A stretch of DNA of 30,398 nucleotides from assembly GCF_000090795.2 (NCBI RefSeq), contig NW_003546531.1:1-30398 (forward strand), in the 5' to 3' direction. Shown here one piece after another: positions 9,871 to 21,016 of this stretch. This stretch comes from Amphimedon queenslandica. Its lineage: Eukaryota > Porifera > Demospongiae > Haplosclerida > Niphatidae. The notes under the pieces were generated by a model. The model did not search any database. It worked only from the letters and a program-made list of their open reading frames with translations, and had not been told where the DNA came from. A program made the position numbers and the translations under genes. Numbering within the stretch: the stretch's first letter is position 1; every line of letters starts with the position of its first letter.

Positions 9871-11500
9871 AGAAAATTAATGAAACAAACTAGGGCTAGG
9901 CATAAAGCAAAGTCAAGTGATGATGAAATGCGTATCACTGCAGAGCCTGTATTAGGTTCCAGTGCTAGTGCAGAATGCAGTGGTGGCAACCTTAATGATG
10001 GGTTGTGTGATGTTGCTACAGAGCAGGAAGTTATTACTGGCTCTGTGTGTGATCATAACCCTGAGTTGTGATGTCATAGATTATGAAGCACCTTGTGCTG
10101 CTGATGATGCAGACCCTTTGGTTCTTTCTGATCCCCCAGAATGTAATGACTGGTCTGTGTGGGATCATAACCCGCCAGAGTTATGTGACGTCACGCAGTT
10201 TGAAGTAGCTACTACTCCTGAAGTTACAACTGTTAGAGAGACAGTTAAACAAGAAAAGGAGAGGTCAAGACAAAGCTAATATGAAAATCATCAAGAAAAC
10301 CTGCAAAATCAAGAAAGTACTGGGCCAAAAATAAACAAAAAATATCAGATCATGCAAGAGAATATTCAAAACAATATTGTGCCACAAATAAGCAAAAAGT
10401 ATAAAAAATATCATGCCTCTTACCGTGAAAAGAGATTAGATGGATGCAAAAACTACATTGCTAATTGAGAAGAGATTAGAGGCATTTAAAGATAATTGTA
10501 TTGCTAATGGTCAAGAGAGATTAGAAGGTTTTAAAGACAAATATGCTTCTAATTTAGAAGAAAGAAAAAAATTATAAATAAGTATTACGCCTCTCACAGT
10601 CAGCAAATAAGATAATGCTAAAGAGCATTATGCTGCTGTGGCTAACACAAAAAATGGTAAGCTAAGACATAAAGTGTAACTTACATCCACCAACAAGAAG
10701 TGTATCAGTTAAGAAGAGATCAAAAATCATAGCAAAAATATTGCAAAAGAGACAAAAGAACTTGGATTATTAAAAACATTTTCTGAAATTAAGACAAAAG
10801 TGAAGAGCTACATACAATCTAACCGAACAAAAATTGATACAAGAAACAGATATACAGCAATAATTAGACAAAAACTTGCTAACATAAAGGAGTACAAAAG
10901 CAATTGAAAGTTGCTTTTGATATTGAGAAGTCTTTGCCAATTGCTGTCATGCAGTCAGGTATTAATTTAATTGCAGCTAGGAGACATGTTACTGTAATAT
11001 TAAATATACGTGGACATTTTACTGGAATGCTGCTTGGAGTAATTAAAACAGTTAATAATAAATAAATACATTGGCAATGGGGAATTTGGTGTTTCATATC
11101 ACGTGGCCAGTTTTGAGCTACTCTTTTACCAAGCATGCTATAAAGATGCTCCATCTACTATGAGTAATGATAGTTTAATTTTAGCCGATGATGACTTAGC
11201 AAAACTTATCGACGGTTGTTTCAATGACACAATGAAGAAATTTGAAGCAAAGATGCAATAAAGATGTACAAAATGATAATGTTGTTACTAGTAAAACAAA
11301 AGATAAAAGTGATGTAGACAGTGGTAAAAGGGTTAAAAAGAACTGAAAATAGCATGTACTGACAATTGTAAACCAGTGACAGATTCTCAAATTGAAACAA
11401 AAATTTAAAAGAAGCATTCAGTAAAACTGCTAAGGAATTTCGAAAAATTTTGAGACATAGACACAGGATGCCAAAATGAGCAGGATCCACTAAAAAATGG
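9871..11500 (+). pseudogene. Helitron N-terminal acidic and Lys-rich repeat region
   Basis: The frame at 9880-10071 (RARHKAKSSDDEMRITAEPV) is followed, after a frame change near 10060, by an acidic part at about 10060-10279 in which CDHNPELCDV is echoed 120 bases later as WDHNPPELCDV. From 10290 to 10600 the relic is a run of degenerate short units rich in Lys, Glu, Tyr and Asn, such as EERLEAFKDN and QERLEGFKDKYASN, the repeated-unit N-terminus I associate with animal Helitron proteins. From 10600 to 11500 only fragments with many stops remain. The minus-strand frames here (10879-11544) are antisense shadows. Confidence 0.5.
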
Positions 11501-11512
11501 TCATCCATTGAC

Positions 11513-12500
11513 TTGTTTTGGGATGACAATACATGTAAAAGCAAGCTAAGAATATTAAGAGCTGCTTTTCTTCACTATCGCATACTACGTACTTTTCTGC
11601 ATAATGCTTGTCAAGCCAGAAATTACGATGAAACTGTCAATCTAATAATAGTTGAAGCATTTAGTGAAGGAAATGTGGATGCTTTGACTAAAATTGTAAC
11701 CGAGTCTGATCCAAGGAACAAAGAGTGATGTCACCCAAATTTTCTCATCTAAATATGACAAGAGTGATGGTGACATAAATTTAAGGGATCCAGACTTAGA
11801 AGTGAAGCTACTTAGAGAAAAAGTTAACATAATGGCCGAGTTCCAAAAGGAAATCAGCAATCGAAATGAGCATGTTTGTTGTCACTGTAAAAGATTAATG
11901 AGACATAGCAGTCTGGCCAAAATTTTTGACAAGGACAAAGGGAGTGAGGTTTGGAGGCAACTGGAAGCCTTTGTCACCGATTATGATCAAAATTTTAGCA
12001 GCAAACAGCTTTTAATGTGTAAAAATTTCAAGCCTACAATTAAAAAATGAAATTTTTAACAGATGTGTATTAAATGTTTTGCAAAGTGAGCCTTTGCCAG
12101 ACGAGCTTAAAGGCCTAGACACCTTTAGTACACAGTTAATTTAACTAGGAAAATGCTTCCAAACTGTTGTTAGATTGAGAACTTACACTGCCAAAGTCCC
12201 AATATACAACTTTCAAAAGCATGCAAAGGGAAAGTACCCGTTGCCTGTTGAAAAAACAATGAAAACTTTAAGTAAAGTAGAAGACTTTAGACCAAAACAT
12301 CAGCCAAATCCCAAATTGCTTGTCATTTTAAACAATGAAGCAACAGAAAATAAAAAAGTCTGGCGCACTTTAAGTTGATGTAAAAAAGGACAAGCTGCAT
12401 TTGACAAACTCAAAGACATCAAATGGCTTAAAGGATATCTTTACGACAAATCTTTAGATGTGTAGCAAAAAAAGTCGTCAAAAAAGCCAACAGTGCTACA
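11513..12500 (+). pseudogene. Helitron DUF6570-like region
   Basis: Frames 11513-11728, 11802-12050 and 12175-12378 read in series. Seen: CCHCKRLMRHSS (a Cys pair, probably metal-binding), ICK-like MCKNFKP, then CVLNVLQSEPLPDELKGLD (about 12066-12120), QTVVRLRTYTAKVPIYN, PLPVEKTMKTLSKV and NPKLLVILNNEA. This block precedes the Rep domain in many sponge and cnidarian Helitron proteins; I assign it to DUF6570 from memory. Breaks: TGA near 12048, TAA near 12139, TGA near 12376. Confidence 0.6.
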
Positions 12501-12509
12501 AGAACTATA

Positions 12510-13736
12510 ATGGAGGAAGCAACCGGAGGACATTTTAGGCTACCAGTCTACACGATTCAGAACATGAATTTGAATTTAAACAAATGGAGTGACATCCAGC
12601 AATACAAGATGACGCATGTCAGGGAAGACCCACTCGATAACAGAAAGATGCACTTGGATGTCATGTGCTTTCCCACTCTTTTTCCAACTGGGAGTTATGG
12701 ATAGTATCATCCAAGGCCAGTGAATCTAAATTTAGCCAAATATATAAAGTCCCGAATTTTGAGCGAAGACTCTCAATACTGATTGTGCCACTCTTACCTC
12801 TTCTACTATCTCAGAATCAAACAGATCAAGGAGTTGAAGGGTGGCATATTCAAACTACTCAATACAGTGAAAGGTCCCTACATGACTGCTGTACAGTTCG
12901 TAGACCAAGTCAAAACGAATGGTGAACTTCTTGAAAAGAGACTTAGAACAATGATAAACACTGTTCGTGGCTCAAACCAATACTGGTACCTGAGAAGTGA
13001 AGTGAAATGCATAATAGCAGAGTTTGGGTCTCCCACTTTCTCTCTCACTTTTAGCTGTGCAGAATATACCTCTGAAGACATAAGAGAATATGTGCATAAA
13101 GTAAACTCTGTCCCACCATCATGTAATACTGGCAAACTCTGCACTGAAGATCCAGTATCTGTTTCGAGACAGTTTTCTCTAAGTTTAACCGAGGGACAGG
13201 TTTTTTGGGCCAGGGTAGAGAGTTGTAATATGAGAAAGAATACCAAGCCAGAGGAGCTCCTCGCTATCACTTTAATCTGGTTTGTCAGCGAGAGTAGAGC
13301 CAAAGATGTCCTCAGATTCATAAACGAAAGAGTAACCTGTAACATACCAAGTAAAGATACCTGCCCAGAATTACATAAAATTGTTACAAGGTACCAGTTA
13401 CACAAGTGCTGCAATTACTGTAAGAAAAAGAGAAAGTTTATTACAAACGTATTTGTTACTAAGTGCAAATTTGCATTTCCTCGTGCAGTTTCTTAAGAGA
13501 CGGAACTAAAAAATGTCCAACAAAGCATGAAAGCAGAGAATAGGATATATCACCTTAAATGGAGCGAGGAAGAAGTGGAAGTCAACGATTACAATCCTCT
13601 GCTTCTGTTGCTATTGAAGACGAATATTGATGTATTGTTTACCGGTGAGTGTTCTCTAGCTCTGGCCAATTATGTGAGTGGCTACGTGACAATGGTAGAA
13701 GGGGTCACATGCAGGTTCTGTGGTAAGACATCTTAG
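12510..13736 (+). pseudogene. Helitron Rep (HUH nuclease) domain with altered catalytic motif
   Basis: 12510-12704 ends with HLDVMCFPTLFPTGSYG, the Helitron-like N-terminal signature. 12783-13496 carries GSPTFSLTFSCAEYTSEDI and CTEDPVSVSRQFS. After a frame change near 13190 the HUH site follows at about 13245-13270: QARGAP is followed by RYHF, where a His-hydrophobic-His triad is expected, so the first His is Arg (CGC). A conserved YQLHKC...CKKKRK...CKFAFPR block closes this part. The two-tyrosine motif lies at about 13665-13695, reading YVSGYVTM, where the usual last residue is Lys. Cleavage and strand transfer would be expected to fail. Part of the segment between CTEDP and the HUH site appears deleted compared with relatives I remember. 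Confidence 0.75.
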
Positions 13737-14159
13737 ATGAGAGGCATCTACAGTAAAATATTCAGAATTGGCATTAGATGTCTCGACAGCCGACTGATTG
13801 GACTATACGAAACGTGATATATTACTCGGCGAGCCAATTTGCAGAAAATGGAGAGAAGTATCATGGATCAATGTAGAAATGCCACATAAAAGAAAATAAA
13901 ATTTAACAAAAAACTCACTGAAGTTGAAGAAATAGCAGCAAATGATCCATCAACTAAAAACTTTTATGGGGAGACGTTGTCATTCACTTTTATTGCAACA
14001 GACCCCAAGAATAAGAAGAGTATTGCCTTTATGACAAACTTACAGTGGCAAAGATAAAAATGGTGAATGATGCTATTGAGAATTACAGAAGGAGCGCTTT
14101 CCTAATTGTATTAATTTTGATGTCTATAAAGAAAATCAGAAAAACAGTTTCTATTATGT

Positions 14160-15880
14160 CATCATTCTTCTTTTCATGCCATTTAGAAATGAGAATGAAT
14201 TAGTGAACCATGGTGAAACTGTCCAAGAAGCATTGAATCGCCACATTGTTGACCAAGAAATGTGTGTCAAAGCAAACGAGAAATATAGAAAGTTGCTCAA
14301 ATGTAGAGAGAAATTAAAAGACATACAAGATGCCAGAGCAGCCAACAGGGAAGAGGAAAATGATATGGAAGACGACGATCCACAATTGCTGGGATAAATT
14401 AAAGATGCAATAAATGACGTGAGAGATATGGACACTGGATCTAGTCTCACTCTACAAGAGAGAGAATAGATGCTAAGTAAATATCAAAAACGCATCTTTT
14501 GATCACGTAAAATGTCATCTCTTGAGGCAAATTGAATACGAAAATAAATCGAGACAAGAAAAAGAGCAATCAGAAAGTGTAAAGCCGTTGCACATGTTTA
14601 TCAGTGGTGTGGGTGGCACTAGTAAATCTTTTCTTATTGAGGCAATTAAAGCACTACTGAAAAGCCTCTGGTCAACACTGACCAAACAGACATGTGAAGT
14701 CTGTGCTCCAACAGGTTTAGCAGCTTACAATGTGGGAGGTGTGACAGCACACAGACTGTTTCAGCTGTCAAAAGAACACAATACACAAGGTGCCTCATAC
14801 TGATCAATACCAAAGCTTAGTCACAAAGTAATCAAAACCGAGCTTCAGGATCTAAAAATGGTAATCATTGATGAAGTGTCCATGGTTTCTAGCCTCAATT
14901 TCACTTACATACACAAGAGAATGAATGACTTATTCAAATCAGACGAATGGTTTAGTGGTAAGAATGTTCTTTGTTGGTGACAACCTTCAATTGCCACCAG
15001 TTTATGGTCAGCCAGTGTTTGACAAAGTAACAGCATCAACACTGAAACACAGACTTGGTAGTATGGTTGCAGTAAATATATGGCGTGACACTGTCACCTT
15101 TGATGAATTGACTATAAACAAAAGGCAAAAAACCGACCAGAAATTTTCGGAAAAGTTGGACAAAGTGAGACGGGCTTCCGGACGAGCATACTCTTGCTAC
15201 ACTTTTCAAAAGTGTATTTTCAAAGCCTGTTGAGAAAAAAATTAAAATATTACAACAGGATGGTAACGCCCTAGTTTGCCTTTATCCAGAAGTAGATATG
15301 TGCAAAAAGTTAAATGGAAAATGCTGTTTGGTACTGGCAACATACCGGTACGTAGAAAAAGATGATGATTTGGAAAGAAAGGTTGAGAAAAAGTTAAAGG
15401 AACTAAATAAAGATATTTACAATAGTAGTGGTTTGGAAGCCAAATCAGAATTGGCTGTGGGGGCTAGAGTAATGTTGCGTTGTAATGTAAATATTGATGA
15501 GGCATTAGTGACTGGAGCACTTGGTACAGTGCAGGCCATTTCAGAAACACCCATAACAGTTAAATTTAAAAGAATAACTGATCCTTGTGAGATTAAGAAA
15601 GTCAAGAGAAAGTTTATGGTAATGAAAAATGTCTGTGTATAGAAGCCAGTTTCCTGTGACATTGGCTTTTGCCGTTACTATATGCAAATGCCAGGGACTG
15701 TCACTAGATAATGCAATCGTAGATCTGTCTGACAACATCTTTAGAGCAGGAATGGCTTACGTTGCTCTATCACGAGTAAGAACACTGTCTGGTGTCCTTC
15801 TGACTTGTTTCAACCCCAAATCAATGATGGTTTCCTCTTGTAGCATAAAAGAAATAAACAGGTGGAGACAGTTGTACTGA
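14160..15880 (+). pseudogene. Helitron Pif1-like helicase domain, broken
   Basis: 14160-14397 is the linker (FLMPFRNENELVNHGETVQ, then the acidic DMEDDDPQLLG). 14522-14803 holds the Walker A motif as GVGGTSKSF; the family has GTGKS, so Gly is Ser here. CAPTGLAAYNVGG and HRLFQLSKEH follow. Walker B is intact (MVIIDEVSMVSS, about 14860-14895), then FVGDNLQLPPV (about 14965-15000) and ELTINKRQK. The C-terminal half, 15298-15642 then 15629-15880, has LAVGARVMLRCNV, a frame change at about 15635, then motif VI as CKCQGLSLDNAIVDLS (His of HKCQG replaced by Cys) and MAYVALSRVRTLSGV. Family role: unwinding DNA during rolling-circle transposition. Confidence 0.85.
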
Positions 15881-16199
15881 CCAGACCTCCCAGAATATGC
15901 CATTCCTACAGATTGTGGCATTAGAAAGCGTACACTTACTGGAACTATTAATGAGCCACAAGCAAAAAATCAAAAAAATATGCCATCACCAAAGGTAGCT
16001 CATAATAAGAGAAGTAGGTAAGAATAATGATAAAGCTAATTTCCCCAAAAAAGCACCTATAATAATGACGATAGTGATGATTGTATGATGATGGGAATCA
16101 GTACGACAGCTAGTAATTTAAAATACCATCCCCCAATGCTGCTACTCAAAAGTCATGGTGTAATGCCATAAACTTGGGATTTGTTAAATCATATAGACC

Positions 16200-16676
16200 A
16201 AAGTGGGTAGCCGAACCACAGAATTAACTGTACCCAAAGGATCTACTGATGTACCAGGTGATAATAATTGTTTATTTAATGCTGTCTCATGCCATTACAG
16301 GTTCTAACACTCAGCAAAATTTCTTCAGATCGGCCATTATTAGGCACATGCCTACAATGGAACATTGGCTACATAGTTGGCTGACTCCCTATAATTCAGT
16401 GAAAGAGTATATTTCTGGAGAAGGTATGGATAGAAATTATACTTGGTGGGAGATATCGAAATGTTAACAATGGCTGATTTACTGAATGTTCACATATTCT
16501 GCTACAATGAATCGGGGAATGAATGGGTACATTATTCACCACTTACATGTAATGCTGATCCTACTGCACCAGCAATGTACTTAACCCTTATTAACTTGAA
16601 CCATTGTCGTGTAGTTACATCAATAGCAGATAAAAAATTGCTAATACTAATAACAGTAGAGATAAAATGCGTGTGA
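16200..16676 (+). pseudogene. Helitron C-terminal OTU cysteine protease domain
   Basis: The reading starts GSTDVPGDNNCLFNAVS (about 16237-16290), which fits the OTU catalytic Asp-x-x-Cys site. It shifts frame into SHAITGSNTQQNFFRSAIIRHM (16249-16467 frame), then shifts again near 16445 into GDIEMLTMADLLNVHIFCYN, and ends with LNHCRVVTSI, which supplies the catalytic His. OTU proteases cleave ubiquitin chains; their role in Helitrons is not established. The catalytic Asp, Cys and His are all still present, but two frameshifts separate them. Confidence 0.75.
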
Positions 16677-16711
16677 TGATCATAAATAGGACAATAAAAA
16701 GAATGATAATT

Positions 16712-17057
16712 AGTGAGACAGAATAACTTTTATGGCCATAGCTTATAACAAATATTAATATGAGACAGTGTCATATTGGCTATAGCTTAAAGTAAATAAT
16801 AATATGAGACAATGTCATGATGGCCATAGCTTGAAGTGAATTATTAATGAGAGAGTGTTGTATTGGCAATAACTTAAAATGAAAGTGTCGTATTGGCCAT
16901 AGCTTAAAATATTTGAAGAGCAGGGTCATATTGGCCATAATTAATCATAATGAGACAGTGTCATATTGGCCGTAGCTTATAATGAATAATATGAGACACT
17001 GCATAATGGCCATAACAATTAAAAATACATGAATAATGAAATAGACACTGTGATAAT
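16712..17057 (+). repeat. Degenerate minisatellite (31-45 bp unit)
   Basis: About nine units of the form GAGACAGTGTCATATTGGCC plus ATAGCTTAAA and an AT-rich spacer. The TTGGCC/TGGCC landmark recurs near 16730, 16775, 16820, 16862, 16893, 16930, 16966 and 17004, then in the unit cut at 17057. Spacing is 31-45 bases. The array continues past the gypsy element at 21302 (ATATTGGCC), with perhaps two weak units to about 21400. It begins some 40 bases after the OTU reading ends, so it may belong to the Helitron's 3' end. Confidence 0.8.
17053..17057. repeat. Left target-site duplication of the LTR element
   Basis: ATAAT directly before the left LTR; ATATT (21302-21306) directly after the right LTR. 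They differ at one position. The undisturbed minisatellite unit reads CATATTGGCC, so ATATT is the likely original. Confidence 0.55.
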
Positions 17058-17325
17058 TGCAATATAATGTGTGATTATTATTATTATAGAATGTATGTGT
17101 CAGTACATGTAATATTATTATTAGACCATGTTAATGTTATTCATGATATGTGTTTACATTATTAGTCAGTGTTTTATAATCACCATAGTAACTGGAATGT
17201 AATTAAGCTCTGTGTATATAATTGTTATTAGTTATTGCTTATTGTACTATTCTCCTGCTCTCTTTCTCCTTTTTATTGAGTTGTTGACCATTGTATCATT
17301 TATAATAAGAACTCATAATACTACA
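17058..17325 (+). repeat. 5' LTR
   Basis: Bounded by TGCAATATAATG and AATACTACA. It contains CTCTGTGTATATAA, a TATA-like element near 17210, and a CT-rich stretch (TCCTGCTCTCTTTCTCC) before the end. Confidence 0.9.
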
Positions 17326-17343
17326 TGGTGTCAGAAGTGGGAG
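17326..17343 (+). promoter_or_regulatory. Primer-binding site, tRNA-Leu-like
   Basis: TGGTGTCAGAAGTGGGA abuts the 5' LTR. It starts with TGG, complementary to a tRNA CCA end, and the rest fits the acceptor and T-arm 3' side of a leucine tRNA. The tRNA identity is from memory. Confidence 0.65.
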
Positions 17344-17346
17344 ACA

Positions 17347-18003
17347 ATGGCAACATTTAGACTGCAACCTCCAGCTCCCTTCTCGTTCAAGAGCCTAGAC
17401 GAATGGCCTAGATGGAAGAAACGTTTTGAGCAGTTTAGGACTTCATCTGGTGTCGATGGTGAGACTGGAGAGAAGCAATTCAACACACTTCTCTATGCCA
17501 TGGGTGAAGATGCTGAAGATACTCTCGCTTCTACTAACTCAACGTTTGCAGAAAGGAAGGACTATGATAAAGTGATGAAGAAGTTTGACGAATTCTTTGA
17601 AGTCAGGAAGAATCTCTCCAGAAGCTTGCAGATGGATGCGAAGCTGACTTTAGAAGACGCTAAGAGAAGAGCCCGACAAAGAGAAGCTGTCAGTGGACAA
17701 AAAGATGTCGTTCAGGACAGGTCTACTGAGGTGAAAGTAGTTAATATTAAGGGGAAGAAATATTCTGCAGCTAGTGCTACTCGCAGTAGTTATAAAGGCA
17801 GCAAGGACTCTCGCGGAGGCCCACAGAGACATTAAAGACCTGACAAGCAGAACTCTGGAAGTAAATGCACCAGATGTGGACGAGGAAAACACACTCGACA
17901 AGAATGTCCTGCTTGAGAAGCTATTTGTCACTCATGCAAAATGCGAGGACATTTTCAATCACAGTGCTATAGTCGATAACAGCAATCTCAGTCTGCTGCT
18001 GTA
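17347..18003 (+). pseudogene. gag (capsid and nucleocapsid), with deletion and stops
   Basis: The ATG at 17347 lies 21 bases after the LTR and reads MATFRLQPPAPFSFKSLDEW, the usual start of Mag/SURL-like gypsy gag proteins. The capsid part runs to FFEVRKN (about 17612) and then jumps to LSRSLQMDAKLTLEDAKR, a sequence that in relatives comes about 60 residues later, so I infer an in-frame deletion at about 17613. A TAA at 17833 stops the frame. Beyond it, in the same frame, are two nucleocapsid knuckles, CTRCGRGKHTRQEC and CHSCKMRGHFQSQC, both C-x2-C-x4-H-x4-C, separated by a TGA near 17914. Confidence 0.8.
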
Positions 18004-19440
18004 GGAGCTATAAGCAAGAGCTCAGATGAGGATGACTCTATTTACCTCAACACTATCAATATAGTTGACTCAGTCGGTAGTACGTGGTTAGAGAAGATCA
18101 CAGTCAATGGCACTGAAGCTGTATTCAAAATTGATACTGGAGCTGAAGTCACTGTAATCACAGAAGATCTACTTGCAAGTCTCAGCTGCAAGGATAAACT
18201 CCAGAAACCAGACAGAGTGCTATGTGGATCAGATGGAAACAGGTTGCCAGTAGTTGGACAGGTAGCTGTGAAACTCTTGTTGAAAGAGCACATGACTGTT
18301 TAGATAGCTTACGTATTGAAGAATCTCTCACAGAGCTTGTTAGGACTACCAGCTATCAGGGAGCTGAGGGTCATTTCTCATGTGAATGATGTTACTGACA
18401 GATCAATCAAGGATTATACCCAATATTGTGCAAAGGATTGGGTACTTTCAAACGTAAGTATGAAATTAAACTGAAACACAATGCACAACCTCATGCACTT
18501 TCACTGCACGCACTGTTTCCTTACCACTACGCTCAAAGGTCAAGCAAGAGCTGAACCGAATGGAGAGTCTGGGAGTTATAACAAGAGTAGAACAACCGAC
18601 TGAGTGGTGTGCAGGCATGGTTGTGGTACCGAAAAAATCAGGGTCCGTTTGTATTTGTGTTGATTTTCGGGCCTTAAATGAGTGTGTTAAGGGAAGTACA
18701 CCCACTCCCTACTGTTGATGAGACATAGGCTCACTTAAACGGTGCCAGTGTTTTCAGTAAGCTGGAAGCCAACAGTGGTTTTTGCAAATCCTCCTTGCTG
18801 ATAGTTCAAAACATCTGACCACATTCATTACTCCTTAAGGCCGAAATTGTTTTAATAAGCTACCCTTTGAGATTAGTAGTGCTCCAGAATACTTCCAAAG
18901 ATGTATAATGGAAATTTTAGCTGGAGTTCTTTGTCATATTGATGACGTTATAATATTTGAAAGAATAAATAAGAGCACGATGATAGATTACATGCTGCTT
19001 TAAAGAAGATTCAAGTGGCAGGAGTCACTTTGAATGGTGAGAAATGTGAATTCAACAAAAGCCAAGTTCTCTTCCTTGGGCATATCATTAATTAAGAGGG
19101 AACTCTGCCAACCCATCCAAAACATCAGCTATCTTGAAGATGAAACATCCAACTACATTAACAGAGTTAAGAAGATTCATGGGTATGGTAAATCAGTTAG
19201 GGAAATTCACTCCCCACTTATCAGAGTTGGCTCAACCACTAAGAGAGCTTTTTAGTACCAAGAATGCCTAGATAAGGGTGGCTTTCCAAGAGAAAGCTTT
19301 TCAAGATATAAAAGCTGAGTTGGTTAAACCTGCTCTCCTAGCTATCTACAATCCTGATGCTCCTACTAAAACCAGCTGTGATACTTCTGCATTTGGATTT
19401 GGGGCTGTATTGCTACAATATTCTGGAGATACATGGTGAC
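18004..19440 (+). pseudogene. pol: aspartic protease and reverse transcriptase, broken
   Basis: The protease is readable at about 18055-18300, with FKIDTGAEVTVI (catalytic DTGA near 18133), followed by a TAG near 18301. The reverse transcriptase follows after frame changes: KVKQELNRMESLGVI (about 18540), PTEWCAGMVVVPKKSGSV, VDFRALNECVK (about 18660), a degraded middle, ITP with a TAA before GRN, then the catalytic block read as CHIDDVIIF at about 18932-18958. The two aspartates remain, in a HIDD variant of YxDD. The segment KIQVAGVTLNGEKCEF...VLFLGHII (about 19005-19092) ends the RT palm/thumb. Stops are spread along the domain. Confidence 0.8.
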
Positions 19441-19751
19441 CATTGGCTTATGCCTCGAGGTTCATGAGTAAAACAGAGAAACGATATTCCCAAATTGAGA
19501 AAGAAGCCCTGGGGATAGTTTGGGCCTGTGATAAATTTAAAGATTACATGCTAAAAAAACCAATTAGTTTGGAAACTGATCATAAACCATTGGTTCCTCT
19601 CCTGGGTAAAACAAGCTTAGCTAACGTACCTCTTAGTATCCTTCGTTTCAGATTGCGATTGTCTAGATTCCAGTATGATATCACTCATGTCCCTGGTAAG
19701 CTACTCTACACAGCTGATACCCTACACGAGCCGCAGTCACTCAAGTTTTGA
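19380..19751 (+). pseudogene. pol: RNase H domain
   Basis: CDTSAFGFGAVLLQ-like sequence (about 19377-19420) supplies the first acidic residue. After a TGA near 19437 the frame 19443-19751 reads MAYASRFMSKTEKRYSQIEK, then EALGIVWACDKFKDYML, LETDHKPLVPLL and FQYDITHVPGKLLYTADTL. This is the Ty3-type RNase H found right after the reverse transcriptase. The frame is the best preserved part of pol. Confidence 0.85.
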
Positions 19752-20949
19752 AGGAAAGAGAAGAGGTAGAGATGGAATCATTTGTTCAAGCCAATATAAT
19801 ATTCCTACCAGCAAACGATGCTAAATTACAAGAATATAGGCAAGGGCAAGTTGAAGATGATATATGCTCTCAGATAATCCAGTGGTGTCAATCAGAATGG
19901 TCTAATAGAGGTAGCGTTTCATCTGACCTACAATGTTACTGGACGATTAGGACAGAATTGTCTTACGTCAATGGATTACTACTGCTCAGAAACAGAATTG
20001 TAATACCAAAGAGTCTACAGAGGATGACACTTCAGAAGATTCATCAAGGTCGTCAAGGCATAAGCAAATGCTATGGGAGTTTTGACTGCAGTCTGGTGGC
20101 CCGGAGTCTTCAAAGACCTGGAAGCCTTTGTCAGGACTTGCCCACAGTGCTGTCAGACAACCCCACTGACCAGTAAACCCCTCCTGCAAACCACATTGCC
20201 TACCTATCCTTGGCAGAAGGTAGCAGTAGACCTTTGTCAACTGAAAAGAGTCAGTTTACTTAGTTGCTATTGATTACTTCTCAAGGTTCATTGAGGTAAT
20301 GCAATTGGCTTCCATTACAGCCACTAAAGTCATTACTGCATTGAAATCTATATTTTCCAGATATGGCATTCCTGAAGTTCTGATGTCGGATAATTGTCCT
20401 AAGTTTGCATGTAGTCAGATGAAAGACATTGCAACTCAATACCAGTCCACTCACATTACTAGCCGTCCACTGTATCCTCAGTCAAATGGACTAGCTGAGA
20501 GATCAGTTAAGACAGTGAAAGCACTACTTCAGGATGCTGAAGATCCATATTTGGCTTTGCTTATAGAGCAACCCCTTTACCCTGGTGCCACTTCAGTCCT
20601 GCTGAACTTTTGATGGGATGTAAAATCAGAACTGATGTATCTCAGACCAATAATCAATTTAAACCTGAATGGCCTTTTCTGGATCAAATTGAAAGAGCTG
20701 AGGAGAAGCATAAGAGGAAGCAAAAAGAACTTTGATAAAAGAATGGAAGCCTGTCCTCTTTCTCCTCTGGAGCGTGGTACACCAGTATGGGTCAACCTCC
20801 AGATTCACCAGGTACCTGGTACTGTTACTGAATCTGCTGATACGCCCCGGTTGTATCATGTAGACATACCATCAGGTCCAGTACGTCACAATAGAAGAGA
20901 TCTTAGAAAGCTGTTGACAATGAATCTGAGAACACCAGGATCATCATGA
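19748..20949 (+). pseudogene. pol: integrase
   Basis: After the RNase H stop, 19748-20070 is the linker leading to the HHCC zinc finger: IHQGRQGISK (the second His is Arg), a frame change near 20070, then VWWPGVFKDLEAFVRTCPQC. The catalytic core starts WQKVAVDL (first Asp, about 20230), changes frame near 20255, and continues at 20299-20613 with GIPEVLMSDNCPKF (second Asp) and YPQSNGLAERSVKTVK (Glu). The C-terminal part, 20635-20949, includes FDKRMEACPLSPLERGTPVW and a tail near VRHNRRDLRKL, which matches the family's C-terminus. The DDE triad is complete but split by frameshifts. Confidence 0.85.
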
Positions 20950-21016
20950 CACAATCTCGCTCAGGTGCAAGTATACACCCTCCCAACAGACTCACGTATT
21001 ACCAACAAGACTGAAT

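Larger units (their letters stand above)
9850..16676 (+). mobile_element. Helitron with Rep, helicase and OTU protease, inactivated
   Basis: Coding relics in the order of one Helitron protein run along the plus strand: N-terminal Lys/Glu-rich repeats, a Cys-containing DUF6570-like region, Helitron-like N-terminal and HUH Rep domain, Pif1-like superfamily 1 helicase, and a C-terminal OTU cysteine protease. Helitrons transpose by rolling-circle replication using Rep and helicase; OTU domains are known in some animal Helitron/Helentron lineages. Stops and frameshifts occur about every 200-700 bases. I could not locate the exact 5' (TC) and 3' (CTRR plus hairpin) ends. The span given is that of the coding relic only; the minisatellite at 16712 may be part of its 3' end. 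Confidence 0.8.

Noticed and set aside
11196-11544. Minus-strand hydrophobic frames resembling membrane proteins
   Set aside because: Antisense of Lys/Asn-rich Helitron N-terminal sequence, which yields Phe/Leu-rich shadows.
12878-13414. Minus-strand open frame of 178 codons
   Set aside because: Antisense of the Helitron Rep region, whose plus-strand frame carries clear family motifs.
14522-16676. Helicase plus OTU domain as part of a large DNA virus
   Set aside because: The upstream HUH Rep signature and DUF6570-like region place it in a Helitron; no capsid or viral polymerase genes are present.
16712-17057. Repeat array as a CRISPR
   Set aside because: Units vary in length and sequence without distinct spacers, in a eukaryotic transposon setting.
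17650-18705. Minus-strand frames across gag and pol
   Set aside because: Antisense shadows of gag knuckles, protease and RT blocks read on the plus strand.
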